From assembly GCA_024276455.1 (NCBI GenBank), contig JAJRXE010000322.1:1-37661 (forward strand): a stretch of 37,661 bases of DNA, written 5' to 3'. Positions 16,469-25,413 of this stretch are shown here, piece after piece. The translations under genes were made by a program, and so were the position numbers. Under the pieces are notes generated by a model. The model saw nothing but the letters and a program-made list of their open reading frames with translations, was not told the DNA's origin and ran no database searches. Numbering within the stretch: position 1 is the first letter of the stretch; each line of letters starts with the position of its first letter. The stretch comes from Calditrichota bacterium. GTDB taxonomy: Bacteria > Calditrichota > Calditrichia > RBG-13-44-9.

Positions 16469-17533
16469 TCAATGCTGTTTCTCGGTCACTTCCGTGTTTG
16501 GGAAATAGGTACTCCAGACAAACCAGTACGCCGCGGTGGTGGGTAAATAGCGCAATTGGCGCCCTTGCAACTGTCCTGCCACACAGCGGCCTGTCGCCAG
16601 ATTCCAGGCGGATTGCGTTTCCCGATCGAAAATCTTCCCCGCGCCATTGCGAAAAAAGTGCAAAAGAGTGGTGTCCGTCCGGCTTAAAAAAGCCCGGACT
16701 CCCCCATCTTTTCCCCGGTAAACCACCACCGGCACGCCGCCGATTTGAGTCTGGAGTATTTCGCCTTCCCGTAACAAACTGTCCGGCACAGCCAGCGCCC
16801 GGTTTCCCAGACGTACCCCGTGCACCAGTGTTTTTCCGGGCAAGCGGCCCATGAGCCAGTGAGTCCGGAAGAGGCCTGTTTTCAGGGGCTCTTTAAAATA
16901 CGCATCGTAGGCAGAAAACAGATAATTCCGATCCTTTTTCAAAACCCGGGTGTGGTGATGAGCCGCCAGCCATTCCGCCCAGGTGGTTTGCACCGCCGGC
17001 AAAGTCTCCAGCCGGGCACCCTGCCAGGGACCCAGCAGGGCTTCTCCGGTTACATGACTCCAGTAACTACCCGTCTCCTGATCTTGCATGACCAGGCTGT
17101 TCCGCCACAAGCGCCCCGAAACATAAAAAGTGAAGACATTTGAACCAACTTTGCGGATGTACACGACAGCCGTGTGACAGAGGGGTCACCAGGTTGCGGC
17201 AATGGGGGTTCCGCCTAACACGTCGTTTACAATTTCGTGGCGGTCCAATTGCCAGAGGGAATAGGCAACCGCCTCGCCATTTACCACCAATCCCAGCACC
17301 GGTTCCTCGGGACGCATCTGGGCGGCGACGTCTTCGCCGGTCAAATATTCCGGATTGGTGAGCGCCGGAATGGTACCCGGCGGCAACACCTGGTACATGG
17401 AATCACCACCAATGACCGCCACCACAATTGGCCGGGGCGGCTGGGCGCTTCCCGGTACCAGGAATACCAGCAACATCAGGAGCAGAATTCCGCTCCCCCT
17501 TTTCGAATCGCTTGCCAACACCTTCTCTTCCAT
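16469..17533 (-). CDS. DUF3179 protein with in-frame TGA at the CPLC cysteine: candidate selenoprotein
   Basis: Read from ATG 17533, the frame runs 355 codons to the stop at 16469-16471, interrupted only by TGA at codon 116 (17188-17186). The upstream part (115 aa) has a membrane/signal segment (~16-31). It then shows DUF3179 hallmarks: IPALTNPEYLTGEDVA, PVLGLVVNGEAVAYSL, HEIVNDVLGGTPIAATW. After the TGA the frame continues PLCHTAVVY, FYVSGRLWRNSLVMQDQETG, SYWSHVTGEALLGP, all typical of the family. Other members have Cys where the TGA stands (TxCPLC), giving here U116-P-L-C119. A SECIS-like hairpin starts 6 nt after the TGA, and the context is UGAC. The gene starts 9 bp after the GWxTD gene's stop, suggesting co-transcription. 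The protein is probably exported and the family function is unknown. The alternative is a nonsense mutation or base error at a TGC/TGT codon. Confidence 0.82.
17158..17179 (-). promoter_or_regulatory. Candidate bacterial SECIS hairpin
   Basis: In the mRNA (minus strand) a stem forms from UGU, a bulged C, then ACACG, pairing with CGUGU then ACA, around the 5-nt loop GCUGU. That gives 8 base pairs with one bulge. The stem starts 6 nt after the UGA, and the loop lies 16-20 nt after it. This matches known features of bacterial SECIS elements: a loop about 16-37 nt from UGA, a short upper stem, and a G in the first two loop positions. It lies wholly inside the coding sequence. A short hairpin can arise by chance, so its weight comes from combination with the TGA-for-Cys match. 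Confidence 0.6.
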
Positions 17534-17542
17534 TCACCCATT

Positions 17543-19819
17543 TTAATACAATTTCAGACGCTGCTTTCGTTCCACCGTCTCTCCGCTTCGGCTGTCGGTT
17601 ACTTTCACGGTGAGCCGGTAAATCCCCGGCTCTAAATGACTGGTGTTCAGGGCCACGTATTCGCGGGAATCTTTCTCGCGACCCTGACGGTCGGTGGAAA
17701 TGCTGATCGAATTTTTTGAACCGCCCAACAGGCCAAACAGACGTTTTACCCCACCGGACTTCTTTTCGCTCACCAGGGAGTATTCCACGGTAAAATCGGT
17801 GCGTCCTTCTTCATCTTGCTGAAGATTGTACACCTCGAAATACACATAAAACGGTTTCTCCCGCGAAAAGGCGCTGGAGGGATTGGGAATAATTTGCATG
17901 CCGTTGCGTACAAAGCGTCCTTTTTTGGTGGCCGGTTCCACCTGAACGGCCAGTAAAAGATCGCTCATTTTCAGTTGCGAGGTGGAATAGTCCGGCACAT
18001 CGGTCAGCAAGTTAATACCGCTCAACAGATTGAGTCCCAGCGGCCGCACGTGAAACGCCACATGGTAAGAGTCCGGCGGCAGGGTAAAGCGGTAAAGATC
18101 GATAAAATAAGCGCTGTTTCGGTTACGCACCGGAAACACGTCCCGCTTTTTACTAACCGGATGGTACTCCCGGTCGTAAATGGCAACTCCCCGCTCGAAG
18201 AGAATGTCGCCCTGCACCGCTCCCTGTCCGCGGCGCAAGGAATTCACCGGAATGGCATAGGCCAGCTCCAGTACGGTTTTACCCTTTTCTCCCCGAAACG
18301 TGGCCAGAGTTACCGGCACATTGAGCGGCTTCATGCCTTTTTTCCAGGTGTGGCGATCGATGGACAGCCCCACCTCTACCGATTTGACCGTTTTGTCCAG
18401 CAATTCCTGTTCGTAATCGAAGCGTTCCAGTTCATCCGCCTGCAGCAAACGGTAATACTCATCCCCCCAGCTGATGCGATCTTCCAGCAAACGGGGATCT
18501 TCCAGCAGTGGGCTTAACCGCCAATCGCTCCCGGATTTTCCCAGTAGAAAATGGAATTCCAGACGCGGATTATCCCGGGTAGCGTAATAAAGCCAGGATT
18601 CATTGATAGGGACCCCGTCGCCCTGGGTGGCAATGCGTTCGTCCGGTTTACCGAGACGCAAATAAATCAACCCTTTGTCATTGAACTCGTGGTTTAGATA
18701 GAAAGATTTGGGGTACTTCAAGCGATTCAACTGGTCCGGACTGGCGAACCAGGTTCGAAACCCATCGTATTCGTAATACTTCTCCACATAGACCAGCCGT
18801 CGGTAGTGCTCGGCCAAACGCACATTGGTGCTGGCCGCCGGGGTCGGATCGCGGCGAATCCAGAAAGTGTGAAAGAAATTAATTTTGTCCGGAATGGTTT
18901 TCAGAGCCCGGTATTGTTCCAATTCCTGATCAGTAACAATGTATTTGATGTCCTGGAACACCAGGTCCGCCTCCACATCGTTGGAAATTTCGTTCACCGC
19001 CCGCCAGAAATAGCCTTCGCCCAGGGCGGGATTGTTCTGAGTGTAATAGATTCGTGCCAGAGCCAGATAGATCGGTTGCCGCGGCATCTGCAGACTGTCC
19101 CGCAGCAGGTGAACCAGCGTCTGGCGGGCTTCCGCCAACTTGCCTTCCCGACGAAGCTTCTCTCCGATGAAAAAACGGGCGTAGTCCCAGGGTTGCTGTT
19201 TCAACCATTGAACCGCCTCTTCCAGGTTCCGATGGGTAATATAGTACCGGTACAGGCGGAATATGCCCACCGCCGGCTCTTTCAGTTCCGGACGTAACCG
19301 CATCTGAGCATGAGTCAGACGAATGGCGTCCTCGTATTTACCGCGATACCGTTTCAGCAGGGCGTACTGGTGAAGAACATCCCGAAAAAGGGAATCGCTG
19401 GCCAAAACCGCCTCGCAATAGCGGGCGGATTTGTCCCAATCCCGCTTGCGCATGAGCATGGCTTTGAACTTCCCGGTTTCCCGGTAACTTTGTCCCAGGT
19501 AGTACTGCGCTTCCAGGTTCCCGGGATCGATCTTCAAGATTTTTTTGAATGCATCTTTGCAATCGCCCCATTTTTGCTGCTGAAAGGCGATTAATCCCAG
19601 ACCACGCAGCGCCTCCACCGATTGGCGGTCTTTTTTCAGGATTTTTTCATACTGGCGCCGGGCACTCTTGTACTCCCCGGCCTGGCGAAGCGAATCGGCC
19701 TGGCGCAACCACAAGGCCAGGTCATTTCCCGGAGTCGCCGCCCCCGGAGAAGCGATGAAAACAACGACCCACAGTCCCAGAAAAAAAGTTCGGAAGGTAA
19801 ATGTTTGTTGGGAAGACAT
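17543..19819 (-). CDS. Exported TPR and GWxTD-domain protein
   Basis: This 758-residue protein has a signal peptide (about 1-28). TPR-like helical repeats follow (about residues 35-275: ADSLRQAGEYKSARRQYEKIL, ALRGLGLIAFQQQKWGDCKDAF and others). A GWxTD domain comes next (FWIRRDPTP at 319-327, then YFDGFRTW-like and GKPDERI-like segments), with a beta-rich C-terminus (about 470-758). GWxTD proteins are common in Ignavibacteria, Calditrichota and Acidobacteria, and their function is unknown. They are thought to act in the periplasm or cell surface. The ATG at 19819 is chosen over GTG at 19837 because AAAGGAG lies 8 nt upstream of the ATG and overlaps the GTG. It heads an apparent two-gene unit with the DUF3179 gene. 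Confidence 0.85.
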   Translation of the reverse strand: MSSQQTFTFRTFFLGLWVVVFIASPGAATPGNDLALWLRQADSLRQAGEYKSARRQYEKILKKDRQSVEALRGLGLIAFQQQKWGDCKDAFKKILKIDPGNLEAQYYLGQSYRETGKFKAMLMRKRDWDKSARYCEAVLASDSLFRDVLHQYALLKRYRGKYEDAIRLTHAQMRLRPELKEPAVGIFRLYRYYITHRNLEEAVQWLKQQPWDYARFFIGEKLRREGKLAEARQTLVHLLRDSLQMPRQPIYLALARIYYTQNNPALGEGYFWRAVNEISNDVEADLVFQDIKYIVTDQELEQYRALKTIPDKINFFHTFWIRRDPTPAASTNVRLAEHYRRLVYVEKYYEYDGFRTWFASPDQLNRLKYPKSFYLNHEFNDKGLIYLRLGKPDERIATQGDGVPINESWLYYATRDNPRLEFHFLLGKSGSDWRLSPLLEDPRLLEDRISWGDEYYRLLQADELERFDYEQELLDKTVKSVEVGLSIDRHTWKKGMKPLNVPVTLATFRGEKGKTVLELAYAIPVNSLRRGQGAVQGDILFERGVAIYDREYHPVSKKRDVFPVRNRNSAYFIDLYRFTLPPDSYHVAFHVRPLGLNLLSGINLLTDVPDYSTSQLKMSDLLLAVQVEPATKKGRFVRNGMQIIPNPSSAFSREKPFYVYFEVYNLQQDEEGRTDFTVEYSLVSEKKSGGVKRLFGLLGGSKNSISISTDRQGREKDSREYVALNTSHLEPGIYRLTVKVTDSRSGETVERKQRLKLY

Positions 19820-20008
19820 CCCGAATACTCCTTTCACTCAGGTCGTTTCCGGTTCCCCTTTTCGGAGGAAAAGAGGCCTCCGAAACGTCCCTGAATTTGC
19901 GATGTCCGAGGACATCCTCTTACCGCTCTCTAATATGCAAAATCTCTCACGTTTTTCAAAACGTTTGATTGACGGAAAGGTTTCTTTTCTTCTGCACAAC
20001 AACCATTC

Positions 20009-21766
20009 TTATTTTTGCTGCCGCATTTTGACGGTTCGCAAACGGTTAATGGCGGCGGCGATTTCGAACCGCCGGGGACGCGCGAAGTTGCCGGGGTGTT
20101 TTTCCGCCCGGTGGAAGGGATCCAGCTCGTCCAAACCACGCTCGTCGAAAAAACGTTCCACCTGCCCCACCACTTCTCGCAGAGAATTCTTCCCATCCAT
20201 AAAGCGTTGAACGGCCAGGTGAATGGCGTACCCCACCGCTCGGGTCTGACTCAAATCCACCAACTGTTCCACCTGCCGTAAATCGATCGGTTCGCGTCCG
20301 AAGAGGATCAGATCGCGGGCTTTGGCGTCTATTTTAACCTCCTTTTTACCGCGGGAAGGATCGAAACTGTGCGGCAACGGAATGCGAGGCGTCACCCCGG
20401 AAAAGGGCGCAACATTTTCCCGTTCCCGGCGGGTGGGAAATTTTTCCACCACTTTACGCGCTTCGTCGGTTACCTCGTAAGGAAGGAAATTGCGCATCAT
20501 AATTACCGTGTCCGCCACTTCCAGATAGTCGCCCGAACCACCCATGACCAGTACCGTGGAAACGCCCAGATTCCGGTACACTTCCTGCACCCGATCCAGA
20601 AAGGGCGTAATCGGTTCGTCTTCTTTGTGCACCAGGGCCTGCATGCGGGCATCGCGGATCATAAAATTGGTGGCGGAGGTGTCTTCGTCCAGCAGTAACA
20701 CCCGGGCGCCCATTTCCAGCGCTTCGACAATGTTGGCCGCCTGGCTGGTGCTTCCGCTGGCATCGTCGGTGGAAAACTGGCGAGTGCTGCGTCCATTGGG
20801 AAGATTGTTAATGAATGGACTGATGTCCACCTGCTCCACCCGGCGCCCATCCTCGGCACGAATTTTCACCGCTTCGGCCAGCGTAACCACGTACTCGCGA
20901 CCATCTCCGGGAATGTGGGGATACACGCCCCGTTCCAGCGCCCGCAGCAGGGTGGATTTCCCGTGGTAACCGCCTCCCACAATCAGGGTAATGCCGCGGG
21001 GAATGCCCATGCCGCTGATTTCGGTCACTTCCACCCCATCCTGAAGCAGGGGATTCGGCAGGGGAAAGCTCACCCGCAATTTCTCCGGCGAACGGAAAGG
21101 AACGGCCTGTTCACGGGGCATCGGTCGGTCGCTGGCGCCGCTTTCGCGCGGCAGAATGGCGCCGTCCGCGACAAAAGCCACCAGCCCCTGCTCTTCCAGC
21201 TGCCCGCGAATGGACTCCTGGTTCTCGATGCACTCCACAAAACGGCGCACCTGCGGCTGGGGCAAATTCCTCCAGAAGAGCGCCTGTTCTACAATCCGCG
21301 GTAATTCCTGGCACAGCATGGTTTCCGCTTCGCGTCCCAGAATGGTGCGCCCGCGGGCGGGCAATCCGATTTGAAGCCGGGCTTCCACCCACTCACTTCG
21401 CACCACAACCGCCGTGCGCTGCAAAACTTCCTGCCCCCCGGCATCGATGCTGATTAACCCGCTCTTGCCCATGCCCCGACTTCCCCGTGCAAACCGGCGA
21501 ATGGCCTCGCGGACCGCCCGCGCCAGAAAGTCCTCCAACGCCAGCCGCCGCACCGCGGAGCGGTACAAATCGGGGGGAAAACCAGCTTGCGACATGGCCA
21601 CCCGAACCCGAATTTTCGAGGGCGAGGCAAAGGGATCGCCCTGCACGTGGTCAACAAAAAGAGCGTGGGTGCGGAAACGAAATCCCCCGCTTAAGTCTTT
21701 GTACGCTTTGTACCCTTTTCCGTTAATCCGCTGTAAAATTCCACGCAACGATTCTTCTGTTTCCAT
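20009..21766 (-). CDS. Predicted ABC-class ATPase (ABC_ATPase family, COG3044-like)
   Basis: This is a soluble 585-residue P-loop ATPase. The phosphate-binding loop is GGGYHGKSTLLRALERGVYP (~257-276), with the unusual YHGKST in place of a standard GxSGSGKST. DGREYVVT, SPFINNLPNGRST and VLLLDEDTSATNFMIRD (Walker B and beyond) are all characteristic of the ABC_ATPase domain family (PF09818). No membrane segments are present, so it is not a classic transporter subunit. The family's role is not established, although RNA or translation-related roles have been suggested for relatives. The ATG at 21766 has AGGGG a few bases upstream. It lies on the same strand as the GNAT gene, separated by 159 bp. 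Confidence 0.88.
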   Translation of the reverse strand: METEESLRGILQRINGKGYKAYKDLSGGFRFRTHALFVDHVQGDPFASPSKIRVRVAMSQAGFPPDLYRSAVRRLALEDFLARAVREAIRRFARGSRGMGKSGLISIDAGGQEVLQRTAVVVRSEWVEARLQIGLPARGRTILGREAETMLCQELPRIVEQALFWRNLPQPQVRRFVECIENQESIRGQLEEQGLVAFVADGAILPRESGASDRPMPREQAVPFRSPEKLRVSFPLPNPLLQDGVEVTEISGMGIPRGITLIVGGGYHGKSTLLRALERGVYPHIPGDGREYVVTLAEAVKIRAEDGRRVEQVDISPFINNLPNGRSTRQFSTDDASGSTSQAANIVEALEMGARVLLLDEDTSATNFMIRDARMQALVHKEDEPITPFLDRVQEVYRNLGVSTVLVMGGSGDYLEVADTVIMMRNFLPYEVTDEARKVVEKFPTRRERENVAPFSGVTPRIPLPHSFDPSRGKKEVKIDAKARDLILFGREPIDLRQVEQLVDLSQTRAVGYAIHLAVQRFMDGKNSLREVVGQVERFFDERGLDELDPFHRAEKHPGNFARPRRFEIAAAINRLRTVKMRQQK

Positions 21767-21925
21767 CGTCCCCTGTTCAATTTGTTCGTTTTTCCCAACA
21801 TTTCTTATTCACAACCCCGGTTCCAATTCCCCGAAATCCTTCCCACCGCTCAATCCGGTGTTCCGGTGGGCAACTTCCGGGAGGAAGGAATACCGGGCAC
21901 CGCTTCTTCCGGCCCAACCGCCCGG

Positions 21926-22381
21926 CTATTGGAACATTTTCTCGTACAAATCGTAGTGGTCGCCGCGCATGCCCAGCCGTTCGTACACCCGGCGCGCCAC
22001 CTGATTGCCTTTGTCCACGTAGAGGCGCAAACCGGCCACCCCGGTCCGGTGTGCCTCCTCCTCCACCCATCGAAACATCTGCCGGAACACCCCGCTCCGG
22101 CGCCAATCCGGTTGGACGTACACACTGTGGAGCCACCAGACCTCCCGATTTCGCCAATCACTCCACTCTCTCTGGACCAACAAACAGCCCACCGGTTCCA
22201 CCGCGCTTCTCGCCACCAGATAAAATCCCCGCCAGGGCTCCCGGAAAATCCGCTTCACCCCTTCCCGAACGGTGGATAAATCCAGCTCCAGGTTCTCCGA
22301 CTCCCGAGCCATGAGTACCTGGAAGCGGGCAATGTGCTCCGCATCTTCCGGCCTGGCTGAATCGATGGTAATTTCTCTCAT
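21926..22381 (-). CDS. GNAT family N-acetyltransferase
   Basis: This 151-residue acetyl-CoA-dependent acetyltransferase has the fold layout IDSARPEDAEHIARF (beta1-alpha1), VGCLLVQREWSDWRNREVWWLHSVYVQPDWRRSGV (beta4 and motif A), and the C-terminal LYVDKGNQVARRVYERLGM (motif B). The usual Q/RxxGxG/A loop appears as RRSGVF, with the second Gly replaced. The substrate is unknown. The ATG at 22381 is used because GGGAG lies 8 nt upstream; an upstream in-frame GTG (22423) falls inside the preceding gene. It starts 20 bp after the M61 peptidase stop codon, which suggests co-transcription with it. Confidence 0.86.
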   Translation of the reverse strand: MREITIDSARPEDAEHIARFQVLMARESENLELDLSTVREGVKRIFREPWRGFYLVARSAVEPVGCLLVQREWSDWRNREVWWLHSVYVQPDWRRSGVFRQMFRWVEEEAHRTGVAGLRLYVDKGNQVARRVYERLGMRGDHYDLYEKMFQ

Positions 22382-22401
22382 CAAAAAATCTCCCTGCTTT
22401 T

Positions 22402-24180
22402 TCACTTGTCCGGATACAACCACTTGTGGAGGAAGTCCCGTTCCCGCTCACTGAGCGTCTTTTTTTCCGTAACGGTAAAAGCACTCGGACGGGTGTGCGT
22501 CAATAGGGCGGAGCCACTCCGAAGCTCTCCTTTGTGCACCCAGCTCAACTGCACCGGCTGCCCGATCGGTAACGCTTTCAATAGCTCCTCCCAATTCTCT
22601 TCCGAAACCACCTTCCCGTTCACCCCCACCAGACGGTCGCCCCGGGCAATCTCCAACCGATCCGCCGGAGTGTCCGGGTAAACATAATACACGGTAAAGG
22701 GATGTAAGGCTTCGGAATCAAATTTCAACCCCAGAAAGGGGAGCTCCTTCTCGGGACGCAATTCCAATCCTACCCGATTCAGGTATTCCTGTAACGGTAG
22801 CGGTTCCACTCCGGTAACGTAGCGCCAGAAAAATTCCGTGTAATCGTTCCCGCTGTAATCGTTTAAAAGCTGCAGAAACCGGGGCAAATCAAAGGTTTCT
22901 CCCTTTTTGTACACATTCCAGTAAAGGTAACGGAAGAATCCGTCCATGGATTTCTGGTGGTTGGAGGTCAAGCGCATGTCGATGTCCAGCAACAAAGCGA
23001 TCATGGCCCCTTTGGCATAAAACACCCGGAAGGTGTAATCCGGGATGTCGGAATCGGAGATCCAGGAATCGAAACTGTACTGGGCCACCGATTTTAGAGA
23101 GAGGGCCGAATTGTTGAACAGGCTGTTGTAATAGCGCGCCCAGCGTTTGTACACCTCCTGCGGCGCAACAATGCCCACCTTGGCCAGCGGACGATGAGTA
23201 TAGTAGGAAGTAAACCCTTCGCTTACCCAGAGCAACTCGATGTAAACCTCCTTCGTGTAATCGAAGGGAATCAAGCCGGTGGGACGAATTCGTTTCACGT
23301 TGTAGGCATGAAAGAATTCGTGGGTTTCCAGCATCAGCAAATTACCAAAATAGCGCGAATCCGTTAAATCGCCAGACAAAGCTTCCGGAATGGCGCAGGA
23401 CACGTTGGAATTGGCGTGCTCCAGGCCGCCCCGCCCCGGTTTGTCCACTCGTAAAAAGAAGGTGTATTCCCGGTAAGGCAACTCGCCGAACATTGCGGCG
23501 AACCAGTTCACCATTTTGCTGAGATCGCTTTCAATCTGCTTCCGATTGTAAGGGTACCCCCCATTCAAGACAAAATGGTGTGGTACTCCCCGTACCCGGA
23601 AAGAAAACGCAGCCAATTTCCCGAAGAAGGAGGGGGAGTCAATGAATTCATCGTAATCGCGGGCACCGTACTCTCGCTCGCTGTACTTCAGAGGCAGGGA
23701 GGTGTAAAAATCCCACCCCTCCGGGTATTGAAAACGAATCCGCACCGGTCGCTGCTTCTCGCCGTCCACATACATGAACAGATTGGCTCCGTTGTAGTAG
23801 GCAAAATCCGGTTCCAGATGGGCGTTGTACGGATTCCCCGGACTGTAGGCGTACACCTGGTACGAAAGAGACACCTGCCGGACTCCGCTGGTCTTTACCC
23901 GCCAGGTTTGTTTGTCAATTTTCCGGAATGGCAGAGCTTTTCCGGCTTCCGACTCCGCCTGGACCCGCACCACATTTTTCGCCAGATTCTTAATACCGTA
24001 AAACCCCGGCGACCAGGCCGGCATAACGAAATCGACCTGGTCTTTTCCCTCGCTCTGGTAAGTAATTCTCACCGTAAAATAATGGCGGTGCGGTTTCTCT
24101 ATGATTAACTGGTACTGAATTTCTTGAGAGAAAGCCCCGGTCACAATTACCAGGAACAAGACCAGCACAAAACGTTTCAT
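22402..24180 (-). CDS. M61 glycyl-aminopeptidase family protein with C-terminal PDZ domain
   Basis: This exported zinc aminopeptidase has 592 residues. It has a signal peptide (1-18, ending AFSQ), then an N-terminal beta domain with VDFVMPAWSPGFYGIKN (50-65), typical of M61. The substrate-amine motif GGLEHANS is at 251-258, the zinc motif HEFFH at 287-291 is followed by AYNVKRIRP, and the third ligand Glu321 is in WVSEGFTSYY. A PDZ domain occupies roughly 490-570 (DTPADRLEIARGDRLVGVNG). All catalytic residues are present. An AAGGAGG site precedes the ATG by 8 nt. The likely role is periplasmic peptide turnover. The gene heads a unit with the GNAT gene. Confidence 0.93.
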   Translation of the reverse strand: MKRFVLVLFLVIVTGAFSQEIQYQLIIEKPHRHYFTVRITYQSEGKDQVDFVMPAWSPGFYGIKNLAKNVVRVQAESEAGKALPFRKIDKQTWRVKTSGVRQVSLSYQVYAYSPGNPYNAHLEPDFAYYNGANLFMYVDGEKQRPVRIRFQYPEGWDFYTSLPLKYSEREYGARDYDEFIDSPSFFGKLAAFSFRVRGVPHHFVLNGGYPYNRKQIESDLSKMVNWFAAMFGELPYREYTFFLRVDKPGRGGLEHANSNVSCAIPEALSGDLTDSRYFGNLLMLETHEFFHAYNVKRIRPTGLIPFDYTKEVYIELLWVSEGFTSYYTHRPLAKVGIVAPQEVYKRWARYYNSLFNNSALSLKSVAQYSFDSWISDSDIPDYTFRVFYAKGAMIALLLDIDMRLTSNHQKSMDGFFRYLYWNVYKKGETFDLPRFLQLLNDYSGNDYTEFFWRYVTGVEPLPLQEYLNRVGLELRPEKELPFLGLKFDSEALHPFTVYYVYPDTPADRLEIARGDRLVGVNGKVVSEENWEELLKALPIGQPVQLSWVHKGELRSGSALLTHTRPSAFTVTEKKTLSERERDFLHKWLYPDK

Positions 24181-24455
24181 TTATCGGTCCTCCTTCGCTG
24201 AATTTGAAAATTTCTTTACACTAAGACCTAAAATATAAACAAAACGAGTCAAATCACAATCCAAAAAAATACGAACCCCCGGCCGGAGTAATCTCCTTCC
24301 TTCGGGTTGAAATTTCAATTTTCAGAGTGCTTTCTGGAAACAGATCGGGAGGGAATTTCCGGGGACTTTTTTAGCGGTGGGACTTTTTCGGTTTTACCGG
24401 TTCGGATTTTTTAATATATTTTTTTACACAACGCAAGCAACAGAAAGGCCGGTCC

Positions 24456-24809
24456 ATGAAGCAACATCTCTATTTCTACCGGGCGACCGTAATCTCGGTG
24501 TACGATGGGGACACCATTCGGGTGAATTTGGACCTGGGATTCAAGACCTGGATTAAGAATGAGAAAATCCGCCTGGCGCGCATTAATGCCCCGGAACTGC
24601 GGGGAACAGAACGGGAATCCGGGTTGCGCGCCCGGGATTTTTTACGGGAACAAATTTTAGGGAAAGAGGTGGTGCTGCAAACTCTGAAAGACCGCCAGGG
24701 AAAATACGGGCGCTATCTGGCGGAAATCTGGCTGGAAAAAGAGGGTCGCTGGGTAAACATCAACGACCTGCTGGTGGAAAAAGGGTTTGCGGTCCCCATG
24801 TACGGTTGA
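24456..24809 (+). CDS. Short thermonuclease (SNase-like) family protein
   Basis: This 117-residue protein covers the OB-fold core of staphylococcal nuclease: ATVISVYDGDTIRVNLDLGF (D17, D19), RLARINAPELRG (R39, R42, E47) and GRYLAEIWL (R86). It matches the calcium and catalytic positions D21/R35/D40/E43/R87 of the family in order. There is no signal peptide, so unlike typical secreted nucleases it would act inside the cell. The C-terminal helix region is short, ending KGFAVPMYG. An AAAGG site lies upstream of the ATG at 24456. Its end faces the DUF1648 gene (14 bp apart). The substrate could be DNA or RNA. Confidence 0.88.
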   Translation: MKQHLYFYRATVISVYDGDTIRVNLDLGFKTWIKNEKIRLARINAPELRGTERESGLRARDFLREQILGKEVVLQTLKDRQGKYGRYLAEIWLEKEGRWVNINDLLVEKGFAVPMYG

Positions 24810-24822
24810 GTCTGTCCCCCGA

Positions 24823-25335
24823 TTAAAAATCGCGGGGCGGCAGTCGAAAGCGCCGGTACATTCTGAAAACGAGGTAGCCCAACGCCAGGATGTAAATCGC
24901 CACAGGTACCCAGAACGGAGCCGCGGCAACGGTTTCCTTTTCCCGCAGGTTGACCCGGATACTCATCTGAAAAACAATCAACAACAAAGCAAAGGTCAGG
25001 TTGTTAATCCACCAAACGTACCCCTGCAGAACCGGAATGGTCTGGCTTCTCCGCTCCCCCGAGAGCCAATAATCTCGATTCGGAATATTAACCAGGGCGC
25101 CCGGGAAGCGAGGAAGCAACCGGCTTATTCCCAGAAAAATCAGCGTATTCAATCCCAGCACAGACCAGAAAATCGCTGCAAACGTTTCCCGGCGGGCCCA
25201 GTTGTCCGGTAATCCTCTGAAATTGAAATGAATGGCTACCTTTTCAGGAAGTTGCGGAAAATAATAGAATTGCTGAATGATGGCTAAAACGACCAACGCC
25301 AAAAACACTCGTTGCGCCAACCGCCGATCTTCCAT
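24823..25335 (-). CDS. DUF1648 integral membrane protein
   Basis: This 170-residue protein has four hydrophobic segments (about 10-25, 51-70, 112-126 and 140-160). Between the first two is the DUF1648 signature QLPEKVAIHFNFRGLPDNWA (28-47). DUF1648 proteins such as B. subtilis SdpI-like and YhdC-like relatives are membrane proteins of mostly unknown function, some linked to immunity or signalling. The C-terminus is basic (RMYRRFRLPP), suggesting a cytoplasmic end. The start ATG at 25335 has AAGGCG nearby. It lies 78 bp downstream of the ROK kinase on the same strand. Confidence 0.8.
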   Translation of the reverse strand: MEDRRLAQRVFLALVVLAIIQQFYYFPQLPEKVAIHFNFRGLPDNWARRETFAAIFWSVLGLNTLIFLGISRLLPRFPGALVNIPNRDYWLSGERRSQTIPVLQGYVWWINNLTFALLLIVFQMSIRVNLREKETVAAAPFWVPVAIYILALGYLVFRMYRRFRLPPRDF

Positions 25336-25413
25336 CTCGCCTTATTCTCCCAGATTTTTATGCCTGAACGGCTAAGGTTGAATTTTTTCGGCGGACTTAA
25401 GAACAGTCGGGAT

